Below, piece by piece: positions 49,546 through 61,219 of a DNA stretch of 64,000 bases. The position numbers were made by a program, and so were the translations under genes. The number at the start of each line of letters is the position of its first letter. Within the stretch, counting starts at the first letter, position 1. Under the pieces are notes generated by a model. The model made no database searches. It saw only the letters and a program-made list of their open reading frames with translations, and was not told the DNA's origin. The DNA is taken from assembly GCA_963924555.1 (NCBI GenBank), contig OZ004584.1, forward strand, positions 6,695,001 to 6,759,000, in the 5' to 3' direction. This stretch comes from Crambe crambe (Eukaryota; Porifera; Demospongiae; Poecilosclerida; Crambeidae).

Positions 49546-50450
49546 GGCCAACTCCCCTCCCCTCTTGTCCACTGCAGTGAGTAGTGTCTTTGGTGCCCGT
49601 GCTGCTTCATCAAATAGTTCTACCTACACAATTAAAAAATAATAGCAAAATTAATTTTCCATTTAATATTTTTCTATGGACCCAACAAGGGTTCATAATC
49701 AAAGAAGTGACTTTTCTTTTGATTATGAACTCCTGGCCATAATTAATGATAACACTCCCAAGTTTGGTTCTTTGTATGATACCAAGGCCTCTGATGAACT
49801 TGGAGATCTTATTGCAATGGAGACCATTAGTTATAACTATTGGCTCTCAATTATTAAAAATGCTGGCGTGCTCTTTTTAGGGATTTTTCATAAAAATACA
49901 GTGCAGAGGTACAAGGGAAACCTGATATCCACACTACTCACCAGTGTGCAGTCTTCTCTGGTTTCATCATAAGCCTCGGCACCAGTCAAAGTTTCCAAAG
50001 TGACCTGGACAGTATTCATTTTGTGAATGCCAAGCTCTCTCCTCATCAACTTACTACACCATAGGCATAGACATCTGTTTTTGGAGACTGGTGGCAGGTG
50101 TCCAGCTCTGGGGCACTATACCCCAAAGTCTTTGCGACTGACTTGACAGTGACCAGAGTTCTCCCTGAAATAACTGGTGGCAGCTCGCGTGCAAAACCAA
50201 AATCACCAAGCTTGCCAGAAAAATTTGTATCCAGTAAAATATTGGCCCTTCAATCAGTAAAATGACAGTGTCTCTATAGAAGTCGTAATGTCATCCTTCT
50301 GGTTCATGCATCATCAGCTCATTATTACCTCCTTACAAGAAGTCCATATTGACTACGTAGAAGTCGCCACACAGCACGATACCCACGCAATCCATTTGTT
50401 GTGCAGAGTACATGCTGCAGATTGGAAGCTGCCTAAATAATAAGTACAAA
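49528..50450 (-). pseudogene. Captured fragment of an IRAK-like protein kinase gene
   Basis: Leftward exons with retained splice sites. About 50066-50245 codes NILLDTNFSGKLGDFGFARE, then VAKTLGYSAPEL and KTDVYAYGVV (subdomains VIb to IX, with the DFG and APE motifs), ending at GTAAGT. About 49918-50010 codes VTLETLTGAEAYDETRED, ending at GTGAGT. About 49528-49625 codes ELFDEAARAPKTLLTAVDKR. The order and the LETLTG, DETRED and VDKR blocks follow the C-lobe of IRAK/Pelle kinases. The catalytic-loop segment just upstream (50250-50275) has a stop and the N-lobe is absent, so it cannot make an active kinase. Introns are kept, so it was copied from DNA, not from mRNA. Confidence 0.68.
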
Positions 50451-52927
50451 ATAGCCAATACGTACCTCAATGGCACTCCACATCACCCCAGATGGGGGGT
50501 CCCTACAGCGTCTATTCAGGCCAAGCCTCTTTAATCTCCTTTTCAGCCAACTTAAACTACTTTGAACAAAGTAACTTAAAATTCCTGCTTATAGAATTAA
50601 ACTAGCTCTGGATTTGGACCTTCTTGATAGACCATGAACCAGCCGAAGCCGATGCACTATCCTTTGATAACTCCTACCGGAGTAAAAATATTCGGTCAGT
50701 AGCTCATCAACACCTGCAAAGGTAAAAGAAATCAGTATAGGCTCAGCCAGTAAAGCTGTACTCACCACTCGCACCTGCACCACGCATAGCTTGACCTTGA
50801 CACGTGGTACTGGGTAAAGGGTCTCCGGATCTGTCATGCATGCCGCGCCGGAACCAACCACGGGCGCGGCCCGGCGGTATGCGGGGGATACCGCGGGCGG
50901 GTACCGCTGGCGGTATGCGGGGGGTACCGCTGGCGGTATTGTGGATACCGCGGGCGGCAGTAAATATTTGCGAAGCGGTCGCGGGTGACCCTTCTCGGCC
51001 ACCATAAGTTTTACTGAAGGAGATTCAGAAGTTATTTGTGGCCTAAATGAAATGGTTGTACTCAACTGTAGTTCAGACCCAGATCTAGTAAATGGGTTAG
51101 TCATTCAATGGAAAAACAGCAACTCATCCTCGACTCAGATACCCTCGAAGGAGTTATAACAGAAAATAGAGTACTTTAGCTATATAAACTGTTCAGAAAT
51201 GTTTAACAACTCTAGAGTTCAATGTGAGAGAGTGAATTTTTTTGATTCAAGTCAACATTTTCTGGGTGATGTATATAACCTTCAGATACAAGGAAAGTTA
51301 TAAATGTAGCTAATATACTGGTTTATTTTAATGATATTATAGGATTGCTTGATGAAGTGAGAGAAGTGGATATTTCCATCAACTGTTCCTCCATCACCCT
51401 GACTTGGCAGCCTCCCTTCTCCCTGGATCTCCCTAACACTGACCCAGACATGACATTCTGCGTGGAAGCATACAATGTGTCGGAGGGAGAGAGGACTCCA
51501 CTTCACCACCTTGGACGATGCTCCATTGTGATTCCTCACTACACAATACCCACCAACAACTCTGGACTGATGCTTCACTATCAGTTCATAGTCACAGCAG
51601 TGAATGTAGTAGGTCGAGGGGTTCCTAGTAATTCAACTGAAATAACATATGGTATGTCTCAGATTCATACATTCTTTATGTCATCATGCAAAATACATAG
51701 GCATATGGCTTCATGATGCAAGATGGATAAAGCTAAATCTTGAATCGTGGCTGCTGAATATATCAATACCTCATTTTGAATAACAAGAGTAACTGTGGTA
51801 GATGTCTCGATGCATCTGTAAATTGCACAGTTCATGTGGAAACTGATGATGGAGCTTTATCCAATAGTCTTACTGTGATGTTTTTCACAAATGAGGATGA
51901 TTCTACTGATATTATGATGACACAAACAAGTGAGGCAATGTGTTAACGTTATTAGCTACATATATGCTCTCTTACTGTATTTAGCTATAGGGATTGTCAA
52001 TACTAACTCTTCAAATTCAATAGTAATAATTTCAGTATCTATTGGAGTAGGTAGGTGAATGATCATTAGTTATGATGTGACTAATTTTTTTCTTTCAGCT
52101 TCAGTATTAGTTTTACTGCTACCTCTTTTCGGCTGTTGTTACTGTTTTTGTTGTGTGAAGATGAAAATAAGGGTATGTATACTACATGACCTTGAAATTA
52201 TGCTAATTATGTATGAACACTAATTCCAACTTATATACAGAAGTGAGACATAGATCCTATCATATTGTAAGTCCTTGTACAAAAGCTACAGTAGCTATAA
52301 TTATGCCCACATATCAACTCTATAAAGAACTCATCCAATGAAGTTAGTTATTCAATCCCTCCTGAGCCTACATATTCTTTATCGGATCCTGTTCATCCTG
52401 ATTCAAGTCCAGCAATCAGACAAGACAATGGCAGTGAAGTAAATAGCTAGTTACGTATGTAGATGTCATCAAAGTCTAAATTTTCATTATGCAGCATCAT
52501 TCACAAGAAGTTGCTGTTTCAAATACTTTTCCGTATTCTTTACTGAAACCAGTTGACCCCCATACAGAGTCAACAAGTAACCATATTATGTTGGTATCAG
52601 TCAGTTGTGTGAAGTCCAAGGAACATTCAAACTCAGCTCGTTGATGTTATCACTGACACACCCTGCACTGCTTCATAACTAAGAAGATAGATCACAACAA
52701 ATCTAGTATGTCTCATCTTTCTTGTGATCAGCTCAGAAGAGAATGTAAACTAACTCAATCAACCAGCTCCATGGCCAAGAGATTAGCTACATCTAGATAT
52801 TAGCCATACTGTATTGACAGTGAAATTAGTGGTCCCCTGCAGTCATAGACCCCCAGACTGTGCATGAGAATGGATAGCAGATTAGCACTGGAGTCATGCT
52901 AGCTGTTATGGGAATCTTTTTTCATAT

Positions 52928-53135
52928 AAGAGAAAAAGCATTTCATAAAATGAAAAAAGATGTAGGGATGACCACTGCTCAAAAAAGTAAGGAAACAAGA
53001 AGGATGGAAATGGGATCAATCTTTGTTCTGTATATCCAGCCAACAATCCCTACATATATGTACATTACTACATTATAATCTGAAGCTACCCGACGTATAT
53101 GTATAGGGATTGTTGGCTGGATATACAGAACAAAG
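52928..53135. mobile_element. Fourth, truncated copy of the palindromic core element
   Basis: Same palindrome as the cores at 31743, 32835 and 34930, sharing ATGTAGGGATGACCACTGC and GGATTGTTGGCTGGATATAC. The right arm stops early at about 53135. Confidence 0.8.
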
Positions 53136-53384
53136 ATAGTTATCACTTCAGAAGATCTTTTAGGCTATTAAGGATAATGAATTCATCACAACACTTTATT
53201 TAAAATGAACTTTTTTCTGAGCATCCTTAAGCTTGATAACTGTGTACGCACTGTTTTCATGAGTTCGTATCTCAAGGTTTACGTAGAATGATACTCATCA
53301 CTGCATGGAAAGGTAACAAATTAATAACAGTGAGCAACAAGATTTTACATATGTAATAATATTTACGTACCAGGTTATCCACTA

Positions 53385-53900
53385 GGAGCCCCTCGACCTA
53401 CTACATTTACTGCTGTGACTATGAACTGATAGTGAAGCATCAGTCCAGAGTTGTTGGTAGGTATTGTGTAGTGAGGACTCACAATGGAGCATCGTCCAAG
53501 GTGGTGAAGTGGAGTCCTCTCTCCTTCAGATACATTGTACACCTCCACACAGAATGTCATGTCTGAAACAGTATTAGGGATGTCCAAGGAGAAGGGAGGC
53601 TGCCAAGTCAGGGTGATGGAGGAACAGTTAATGGAAACATTCACTTCTCTCACTTTATCAAGTAGCCCTGCAGTATAATTTGGACCAGCTAATACATGCA
53701 TCTTTGAAAGCTAGCTATATAGATAATTATAGCTTTCCTTGAATGTGGAGTGTAATTAAGTCACCATAAATGATACCAGAGCTTAAATTTGCTATATCAA
53801 GTAGCTACCATACACTGAACTGTAATATTTTCATTCTCTTCTGTACAGTTCATCTGAAATGTATCATTGACACTGTCTCCTCCAGTGAACATTTGTGAGG
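53385..53900 (-). pseudogene. FN3 exon and decayed Ig exon of another receptor
   Basis: The FN3 exon at about 53395-53668 is open (LLDKVREVNVSINCSS, HYQFIVTAVNVVGRGAPSG) and resembles copies D and G but is inverted relative to them. Upstream on the same strand, 53730-53900 keeps scraps of an Ig exon, including a changed exon end (CAAGGAAAGC). No later exons follow to its left, where a palindromic element lies. Confidence 0.6.
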
Positions 53901-53959
53901 TATTCATAATTCATAAATAATGTGCAATCAAAAACTGAAGAAGTACGGCTGCATACATG

Positions 53960-56900
53960 TACGTATAAGATAAATCTTGTATCTTTCCCTTGCTATCCAG
54001 TGGAGGGTGCACTGGTTTTAGCAATGAATATGTAGCATCAATTGCTGTGGGAAAATCTTGTGAGTGGTGCTGAAAATTGACAAAAATAACCATAATATGA
54101 TGATATTAAAATAATTATCATCAAAATACTTAGTTACTTCGATGGTTGAATATGGGGAAGAAGTAGGTCCCACTAGAGAGTATTGTGTTGGCTCACTCAG
54201 TGTAGGATTACTGCACAAATTCTACAAAAGGAAAATAAAAAATCAATCATCAAACAAAAAACAACTTTGTAAATACCGCTTTTTTCATTTCTTTCCTGTG
54301 ATGTGAGTAGTAGTAAAGTATGAATGCCAACATCACTATCACAATGCTCATTATAACAGCTCTAAAAATGTGGAAAAAGAACATCTTCATCCATGCTAGC
54401 TAGCTAGCTAGCTAATAGCTGTAAACCATACCTATTCCAACAGGCACTGCAATTGCTACCACATCAAGAGAGTTGGTATACTTAGTACTGCTTGTTCCTA
54501 CCACTAAAAGTAAAAAGAATGTGTCATTAATATCATTATTATTACCTGCAGGAATAAACCTGCATGAAGTTAACATGTAAAAAATACAGCACAGTAATAT
54601 TTATGTTCAGTTAACTCAATGCTGTGCTACTGGCTAATTGCCCAGATAAGTTTTTGACTTTGAGAAGTTGATAAGATCAATTTTCAGTGTGAAGCGTACA
54701 TAATGGGATCACATGATCATAACATCTGACAGCTTGGTATAATAGTCTGATGTGTATAGCAAACTAGACATCATGCAGCCATTGCAATGCAAATTGTTTA
54801 TTATCACTATCTAATAGTCTTACACTTTCACTAAAAGCTATATAGTCAAGTCCCTACTCACTTTCACTTGTGTATGTGTTCATTGTCATTATAGTTGGGG
54901 GTGGGAGTGTAGTTGGGGGCGGGAATGTAGTTGGGGTTGGGAGATACACCACTGTAAAATTGCTTGAAATGTTTTCGTATTTCGTTTCAACATGAAGAAC
55001 ATAGTTTACAAATATGTATGAAATGTTGGGACAATTGCCTGAACCCATGGTAGGATCCTCATCATTGAGAATGAGATATTCAATCCTGTTCAATGCATCA
55101 GTGAGATGTGCAGGGGAGCTGCAATGTGTGTCATCTTCATACTCTATGTGAGCTGTCAGCTCTTTGAAGCAGCTTGTTGATGACTGGATTATCTCAGCTG
55201 AAATCTGTGACAGTCAATGTAGCTAGCTAGAAATCTTAGATTGGCTAGATTTTAGCTCCCCATAAGATGAGTGGTCCAGCCATTATCACGGGTTAGCTAT
55301 CTGAGTTTATTGAAACTCAAATGGTTGTTTTTACACACATAAGAGGAACACATGATAATTTCAGTTTGTGAATGGTAACCAATTTATACTAGCTATTGTA
55401 CATAACATACAGCCATCATCACTCCTGAATCAGATAAGTGTACATCTGGATCATGAAGTCCAATGAAATGATCTACATGGATAGTTGTGATTACTATGAG
55501 ATGAGTTTAATAGTTACAAACTAACCATCATAAAACATTACATCTATTGGATAACTGGAGCACCTCATTCACGGCTGTGATTATGAACTGGTACTCCAGC
55601 ACTGATCCAAGGACTGAGTTGTTGGTAGGTAATGTGTGAAGAGCTACAATGCATGGGCATAAGAAGCAGGGGGGCTGGGGGGGCTTCAGCCCCCCCCCCC
55701 CCCCCACTCAAAATGCACATAGGCATTAGTATATGCAAAACAGATGCTGCATGTCAACTAAGTATTAATAACACCTACTAGCTAAGTATTAACATCACAG
55801 AATGGTTAATTAAGTATTAGTAACACCTAACTCAGCAGTTAGCTTGGCTCTACTATGGCACAGAGGAGAATTCATCGCTCCAATTCAGTTCTCAGGTAAC
55901 TATCGATGTAAGATCGCATATGTACATTATAATAAAAATTATTGTATTTGCAAGTGATGATGCTGGTCCATCTTCAGAGACCTCAATCACAAGCACTGAC
56001 GCCACTGCATAGGCGGTGGAACAGGTAAGGTCAGTCAGGCCCAGGCCTGATCAATATTTTGGGAAAAACAAGATTAATTATTAAGTGGCTATCAATCAAT
56101 AATAAAATATTTTGGGATTAATTATTAAGTGGCTATCAATCAATAACTTAAATACATATGATGCTCAAGTATAGCAAACTGTAGAACTTCTCAATTTTGG
56201 GCTTGACCAATCGAATCTTGCTTCCAACACCTCTGCACTGTTGAGCCAGTTGATGGTACATTGGTATCCAAAAATGGGTGTGGTTAAGGAAAGTGGGCGT
56301 GGTCAGCTAAAAATTTTCCCACGCACAAGCGCATGGATCAGCACACATACATCAGCCCCCCCACCAGAAAACATCTTCTTATGCCCCTGCAATGGAGCAT
56401 TGTCCAAGGTGGTGAAGTGGAGTCCTCTCTCCCTCAGATACATTGTACACCTCCACACAGAATGTCATGTCTGGGTCAGTGTTAGTGATGTCCAGGGAGA
56501 AGGGAGGTTGCCAAGTCAGGGTGATGGAGAAGCAGTTAATGGAGAAATTCACATCTTTGACTTCATCTAGCAGTCCTATAGCTAAGTATCAAAAGTTTAA
56601 TGATGACTAAGTAATGAGTTGCTACTTTCCTTGTATCTGGACAAAGAACACTTCACCATAAAGTGTGGGAGCACTAAAATTAACAAAATTATATATTCCA
56701 CATTGAACTACCGAGTTATAAAATGTTTCAAAACAGATCAGATGTAGCATTCGATTTTCAAGTGTTGTGGTAATTCCAGATTTGCCATCATTAATGCCTG
56801 ATGAGACGTTAACTGTCCATGTAATTGTGTAATCACCTATAGGTTTAAACTGACAATTGAATTCAGCCACTTGATGTAGCTAGACCACAAATCACTTGTG

Positions 56901-56965
56901 ATGACACGGAATTTTCTGTAGCTAACAATAATAATATCACTACCTTTATTATCATAGTGAATTAG
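53960..56965 (-). pseudogene. Receptor, recent duplicate of copy F, broken (copy H)
   Basis: Near-identical to copy F over introns and exons. Ig is at about 56632-56955, where a 4-base TAGC insertion near 56880 shifts the frame right after VICGL. FN3 at about 55530-56575 is split by a 738-bp element. The linker exon is near 55430-55500. The third extracellular exon at about 54854-55200 has a shorter Thr/Pro stalk than copy F. Membrane exons lie near 54435-54500 and 54295-54365, and tail exons near 54135-54225 and 53975-54075 (TQYSLV, ATYSLL). No death-domain exon follows; instead an inverted-age FN3/Ig relic begins. Dead. Confidence 0.7.
55652..56389. mobile_element. 738-bp TIR element in the FN3 exon of copy H
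   Basis: Ends CATGGGCATAAGAAG and, inverted, CAGGGGCATAAGAAG, flanked by CAATG (55647-55651, 56390-56394). The intact FN3 exon of copy F gives the pre-insertion order. Contains a long C/G palindrome. No transposase. Confidence 0.78.
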
Positions 56966-57149
56966 CTACTGTAGGTAATTTACTTTTTACCGAATAGTGA
57001 AGAGCAGTTCTTTAATAGACTCTAGGCAATCTATTTTTGTTCACGCCGCGTGCAACAATTAATTCCAAATAGAGAGCATAGATAATAGCTAGCTGCTCAC
57101 GCGCATGCGTAGTTGACATCGACTTTCTCTGGATCCTGTTTCCAAGTAA

Positions 57150-57600
57150 TGGCTTCAAGATATATAAATAAGCAAGGTCTCTAGTCTCTAGCTAATTTGT
57201 TTGCAAACTCACTCCATTGGAAACGAGATCTTCAGTAACATTTGCAGCAGTGAAAGGCTTTTTTATAAGAATAATAGTCACTTATATTCAAACCCCTCCC
57301 CCTTCATTAAGAGTACCCCTCAATTAAATCTTACCTTCTTCTTCTTCTTTAGTTTCTATTGTACTAACTAGAACTTTTAGATTGCTCTGTGGTGGCATAT
57401 CAAGTTTTAAAATTTGAGGGAATTTGCTCAGTAAGTTACGTCTGTGTATCACTTTTCAATCCCAAAGACAATTGGACATGAACACAAGAGGTTTCTCTTT
57501 TGATGAATTAATCACCACTCAAAGAATATAGCTGGGTGAATTAAGCTTGTGGTTACAGGTACGGGGTCATCTTGAGTATGCATGCACACTCTGCAAGCTA
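57150..57600 (-). pseudogene. Decayed receptor tail and death-domain exons
   Basis: Sister of the relic at 40100-40473/47068-47200. 57175-57260 matches the first part of a death-domain exon and 57380-57590 two tail exons. Frames are broken. It carries no transposon and so shows the empty site of the CACTA-like element. Confidence 0.6.
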
Positions 57601-58159
57601 AATAAAAACCATTCCCAAAATAGCTAGCTATGTACAAAAACAACCACGAATATGCTTATTCAATCCCCAAGTCAACACTCTTTCAGTATTGTAACAATAA
57701 CAAAAACATGTTTCACCAATAGATTTTGGAAAATAGTTAGCTCCAAGTCACATATCACTGGGTCAGGTGGATCATGGGACTATTATGATCATTCAGGTTC
57801 CCAGAAAATAGATAACAGTTATTGGAAAGCCATGCATGCATGCATAACCAACTCTGCTTGTTTTGTATTTCATGATTTAGTTTTCTATATCAAATAATCA
57901 TCCCAAATAGCTAGCTATTGCTAGATAATAATAGCTACAGCAAACATTGATGTTGACTGAGTGCTGTTTGTGTAGCTCTTTCTCCCATCCCTAAAGCAAA
58001 TCATGGCAGCTACATACATAGTTATCTAAGGATATTTAAAGTGCAGTGAAAGGCATCCACATTCAATTTCATTTTTCCACACAACCATTAATTTTTTCAC
58101 TAATTTGATTACAAACAAAATTATTTACAGTATAGCTAACAGTCAGCTTTTGTTGTTAA

Positions 58160-59550
58160 TCACATGAAAGATATTTTCTTGATAAATAATTAGCCACTTC
58201 ATATTCTTCCATGTTTTTCAAGGCATCAGTGATATCATGAGAGTTAATAGTGAAAAATAATTTGACTGTGGCTTCCAAGCACGCTTCATTAGTGTCATCT
58301 TTGGAGAATTTAGGAATATTATCTGCAACAATTCCTAATTTAGTGGCGAACTCCCTCTACTTGCGAGCAATTGGTGAAAGATCGTTCAACAGGTTAACAA
58401 CAGAAATTCTTGCACTTTTTTTTATCAGTTTCTATAAAATCAATAGCTATAGTTACCTATAGCTTCAAGCAGCATAGCATTACAGCCAACCTGGTTTTAG
58501 TTGAATAATTGATGTTGTGTTCTCCTCCAATGGAATCATGAATACATCATTGGGTGTGGTTATTTCAATTGGTGTTGTTGAAAGAGTGATCTCCCCAATG
58601 TCTTCATAGGCATGGTCAGGCTAGAGCTGTAGGCTGCAACTCCCTAGCTTGTAGCTACCTCATCATCTTTGATGACAGCATATGCACTATTCTGATGTGT
58701 ATTTATCTCAGTAGCTGATGGTGCAGGTGGTAGATCATGCAGACTGGCTGGAAATTCAGTAGAGCTCTGTTATAGGAGTATCAGCAACAACAGCAACAAC
58801 AATTAACAAACAAATGGTAAAATACTGCATAGCTGAAAAAGATTCAACCCATTAACTACTTTTCCTTTCCTCTTATAATGGAACCAAAGGCAGAAACATA
58901 ATGATGTGCTTGAATAACCACTGTGATGCTCAATACTGGAACATTCATTATTAACTACAATGATACTCAAAGTGTAGCTCCAACTATAGTATGTATCATA
59001 CCTATCATTGTTGTAATTATAGCATCTGTATTAGAAGGAATAGCTAGCTACTATAAGAGTCTATAATAATAATCATGTTAAAAAATTTTATAGTGACTAA
59101 CTTGTTTGTGAGATCACCATATGAGTACGAGTAGATCTATAACTGTTTTCAATTGGGAAATGTGTCACAATAAGACAGTTCCACCAATCAGTTTCCATAT
59201 AAATAATCCATGGAATTGTTTACAGATGCATCAAGACATCTGCTACAGTTATAGATACTCTCTCCATTCAAAATGTTGCTGATTCAACTCAGGGGTTACT
59301 TGTACTTGGCAGCTGCAGTTTGTGTTAGTAATCAAGGTGGATCGACAGTTACCTCTTGGAAGCACATAATATAGATGTCAGTTGTATAATAAGTTCAAAA
59401 TCAATAGAATATACAGAACACAAGCACCATTAGCTATTTACTATTCAGCTCCAGTTCAGAATTAATCCAACTTGCTCCAAACAGTTGTATAGGAACAGAT
59501 AATGGAAATATTCACATCTTTGACTTCATCAAGCAGTCCTATAAGTATCA
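58160..59550 (-). pseudogene. Broken receptor related to copy D (copy I)
   Basis: Death-domain exon at about 58160-58425 is very close to copy D but has a stop in place of the Trp of KWREFA (near 58358) and a short deletion. Tail exons at about 58500-58625 and 58660-58765 keep HAYEDI and the strict ITIM SAYAVI. A membrane exon lies near 58860-58950. The third extracellular exon near 59120-59350 is frame-broken, and 59480-59540 is a scrap of FN3 start. No Ig exon. Dead, but shows that the tail motifs were conserved before decay. Confidence 0.68.
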
Positions 59551-59559
59551 CAAGTTTAA

Positions 59560-60138
59560 TAATGACTATAAGTAGCTAACAAGTAGAGAAAAAACTAATA
59601 AATTAGGGATAACTAGTTAACTGGTCAAAAAAGAGTTGGAACAAGAGCTGAACAGACAAGATTAACTAGTCATCCCTACATCACCTTCATTTATTAGTTT
59701 TTTCTTTAGCTACTTGTTTCTTACATAGAATTCTTTTTGCAGCTGCTTGTTATGATTTTGTAGGAAGTAGTTAGCGCTGTTTTTTTCCTTATTATTAGCT
59801 ATTATTATAGCTGTTTTTAATATTAATTTTATGTTATGCTGATTAATTATACTCATAAAGTGGTAGCTAGGGGGGAGAAGGCAAGGTGACTGTAGCTATT
59901 CTTGTTTCATGAAATTCAATTTCATATCTCTTGAATGTGTGGATCACAACCTAGCCTGGTAAGCAATTAAAATTAGCTGAGCTGCGATCAGTCTGCTTTT
60001 GTTTCTAAATAATGCACAATTCACTGGCAGCTTATGAGCTCAAATAGCTACCATTCAAAATTTACACACTGTCTTTACAGCTCTAGCTGATAGCTAGAAT
60101 AACTTATCTTAGAGCTGACTTTTATTTTGTTCTATCTA
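59560..60138. other. No gene recognised
   Basis: AT-rich sequence with no supported coding signal. Confidence 0.4.
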
Positions 60139-60648
60139 CCGTAATCGTATAAATTTTCGATGGGGTTTTATTTTCGTTTTTTTCGTAGTCGATCAGAATC
60201 CTCGAAAATAATAAACGAAGTCTTAGTACTATGACGTCATATATGACGACGATGCACATGCGTGTGCGATGCGATATCGATAGCAGCTGGAAAAAAACCT
60301 GGAGCAGATAGTCCGTGAGACGAAAGTATCATGCTTCATTACCGGGATCATGGCCGTTACCTGTCTCTCTTCTACAACGAAGCGTCTCGCCTTCCGTAGC
60401 AGTCTAGATTTTAGTCTGGTGTCGCCAGCCTAGCCTTCTTTTGGGGGGACTATCTAGATTTCTCTGTAGTAGCCACGAATATAGCCATCATCACTCGGCC
60501 CCAGCAGCAGGCAATGATATAGCTATTATGCGCATGCATTATTTTCCATGTGCTTGCTACGAAAATTAGACCTGCGGAAATTTTTTATTATAGGAACAGC
60601 TCCGGAAATCACGAAATTTTAAACCTCCGAAAATTTATACGATTACGG
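60139..60648. mobile_element. 510-bp TIR element, CCGTAATCGTATAAATTTTCG ends
   Basis: The first 20 bases at the left, CCGTAATCGTATAAATTTTC, recur inverted at the right end. Inner parts also share CGAAAATT and ACGAAAAT words. Target duplication not clear. An embedded TAGTCTGGTGTCGCCAG end (60413-60430) marks a fragment of another element. Confidence 0.7.
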
Positions 60649-60751
60649 ATGCTCAAAATAGCTTTTTGCTTCGATGAGATCGAAAATCATGGCAACTATT
60701 GTTTGTTATGCATGCGCATCATGTTTAGTTTCTTTGTTGTAGAGTAAGTGA

Positions 60752-61089
60752 CAGTGGCGGATCTAGAAAAATGGAAAGGAGGGTTCTAACTGTATCTGCG
60801 CACAAGCGCGGGAAAATTTTAAAGCTTATCCACGCCCACTTTATCTAACCACACCCTTTTGGTTAACTTTACCGCTGTTGCTAGCTGTTATTGGAGCTGG
60901 AAAAGGCGGAGCATGCGGAGCCTGCGATCGATCGGATCGTAGAATATAGTCTCCAGAAGATCGAATTAGTAGTGCGTACCTGTAGGTTAGGAGACTCTTA
61001 TAGTTGCTAGAATCTCTAGCTACCAAGACTCTGCCAGCCTGGAAGGGGGGTTCCATGGAACCCTAGGAACCACCCTAAATCCGCCACTG
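60752..61089. mobile_element. 338-bp hAT-like mini-element
   Basis: Ends CAGTGGCGGATCTAG and, inverted, CAGTGGCGGATTTAG. AGTGA lies just outside both ends (with one extra C at the right). CAGTGGCGGAT ends are usual for hAT mini-elements. Confidence 0.7.
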
Positions 61090-61219
61090 CAGTGATCAAT
61101 TATCAATTACCAGACACTTTTTCTGGCATCTGGTTTATACCAGTATCTACAATTTAGGTATCAAAAGATAGCCCATTGAAAACTGATTCAGAATCCTAGT
61201 CATTCATATAGATTTTATA

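Larger units (their letters stand above)
48625..51006. mobile_element. TIR element carrying captured IRAK-like kinase exons
   Basis: Inverted ends of about 210 bp (48625-48838 and 50795-51006) start TATGGTGGCCGAGAAGGG and are almost identical, so the element is young. They are GC-rich and contain sub-repeats with CCGCCAGCGGTA. A 6-bp duplication AGTTTT flanks it (48619-48624, 51007-51012), and copy D gives the unbroken exon. The TAY...RTA ends with a 6-bp duplication would suit IS3EU as I recall that group, but no transposase is present. The inside holds a kinase fragment and a 250-bp tandem duplication. Confidence 0.85.
48480..52580 (+). pseudogene. Receptor gene broken by a 2.4-kb insertion (copy G)
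   Basis: Close relative of copy D on the same strand. The signal-peptide part of exon one lies at 48560-48624 (MKKTFCVMIYLLLIS) and its Ig part resumes at 51007. The Ig region has small frame changes (51100-51180). FN3 at about 51344-51650 is open (LLDEVREVDISINCSS). The third extracellular exon at about 51755-51930 has lost its first half and its acceptor. Membrane and tail exons follow at about 52030-52175, 52243-52445 and 52495-52580, with VRHRSYHIVSP and PVDPHTEST shared with copy E. No death-domain exon follows; a palindromic element starts at 52928. Likely dead. Confidence 0.7.

Noticed and set aside
49676-49972. 98-codon plus-strand frame inside the kinase-carrying element
   Set aside because: No family resemblance and it overlaps antisense kinase exons.
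48625-51006. Polinton-type origin because of long TIRs and a 6-bp duplication
   Set aside because: The ends do not have the usual Polinton terminal bases and none of the polymerase, integrase or capsid genes is present.
57652-57897. 81-codon open frame
   Set aside because: Falls in intron-like DNA next to decayed receptor exons, with no recognisable domain.
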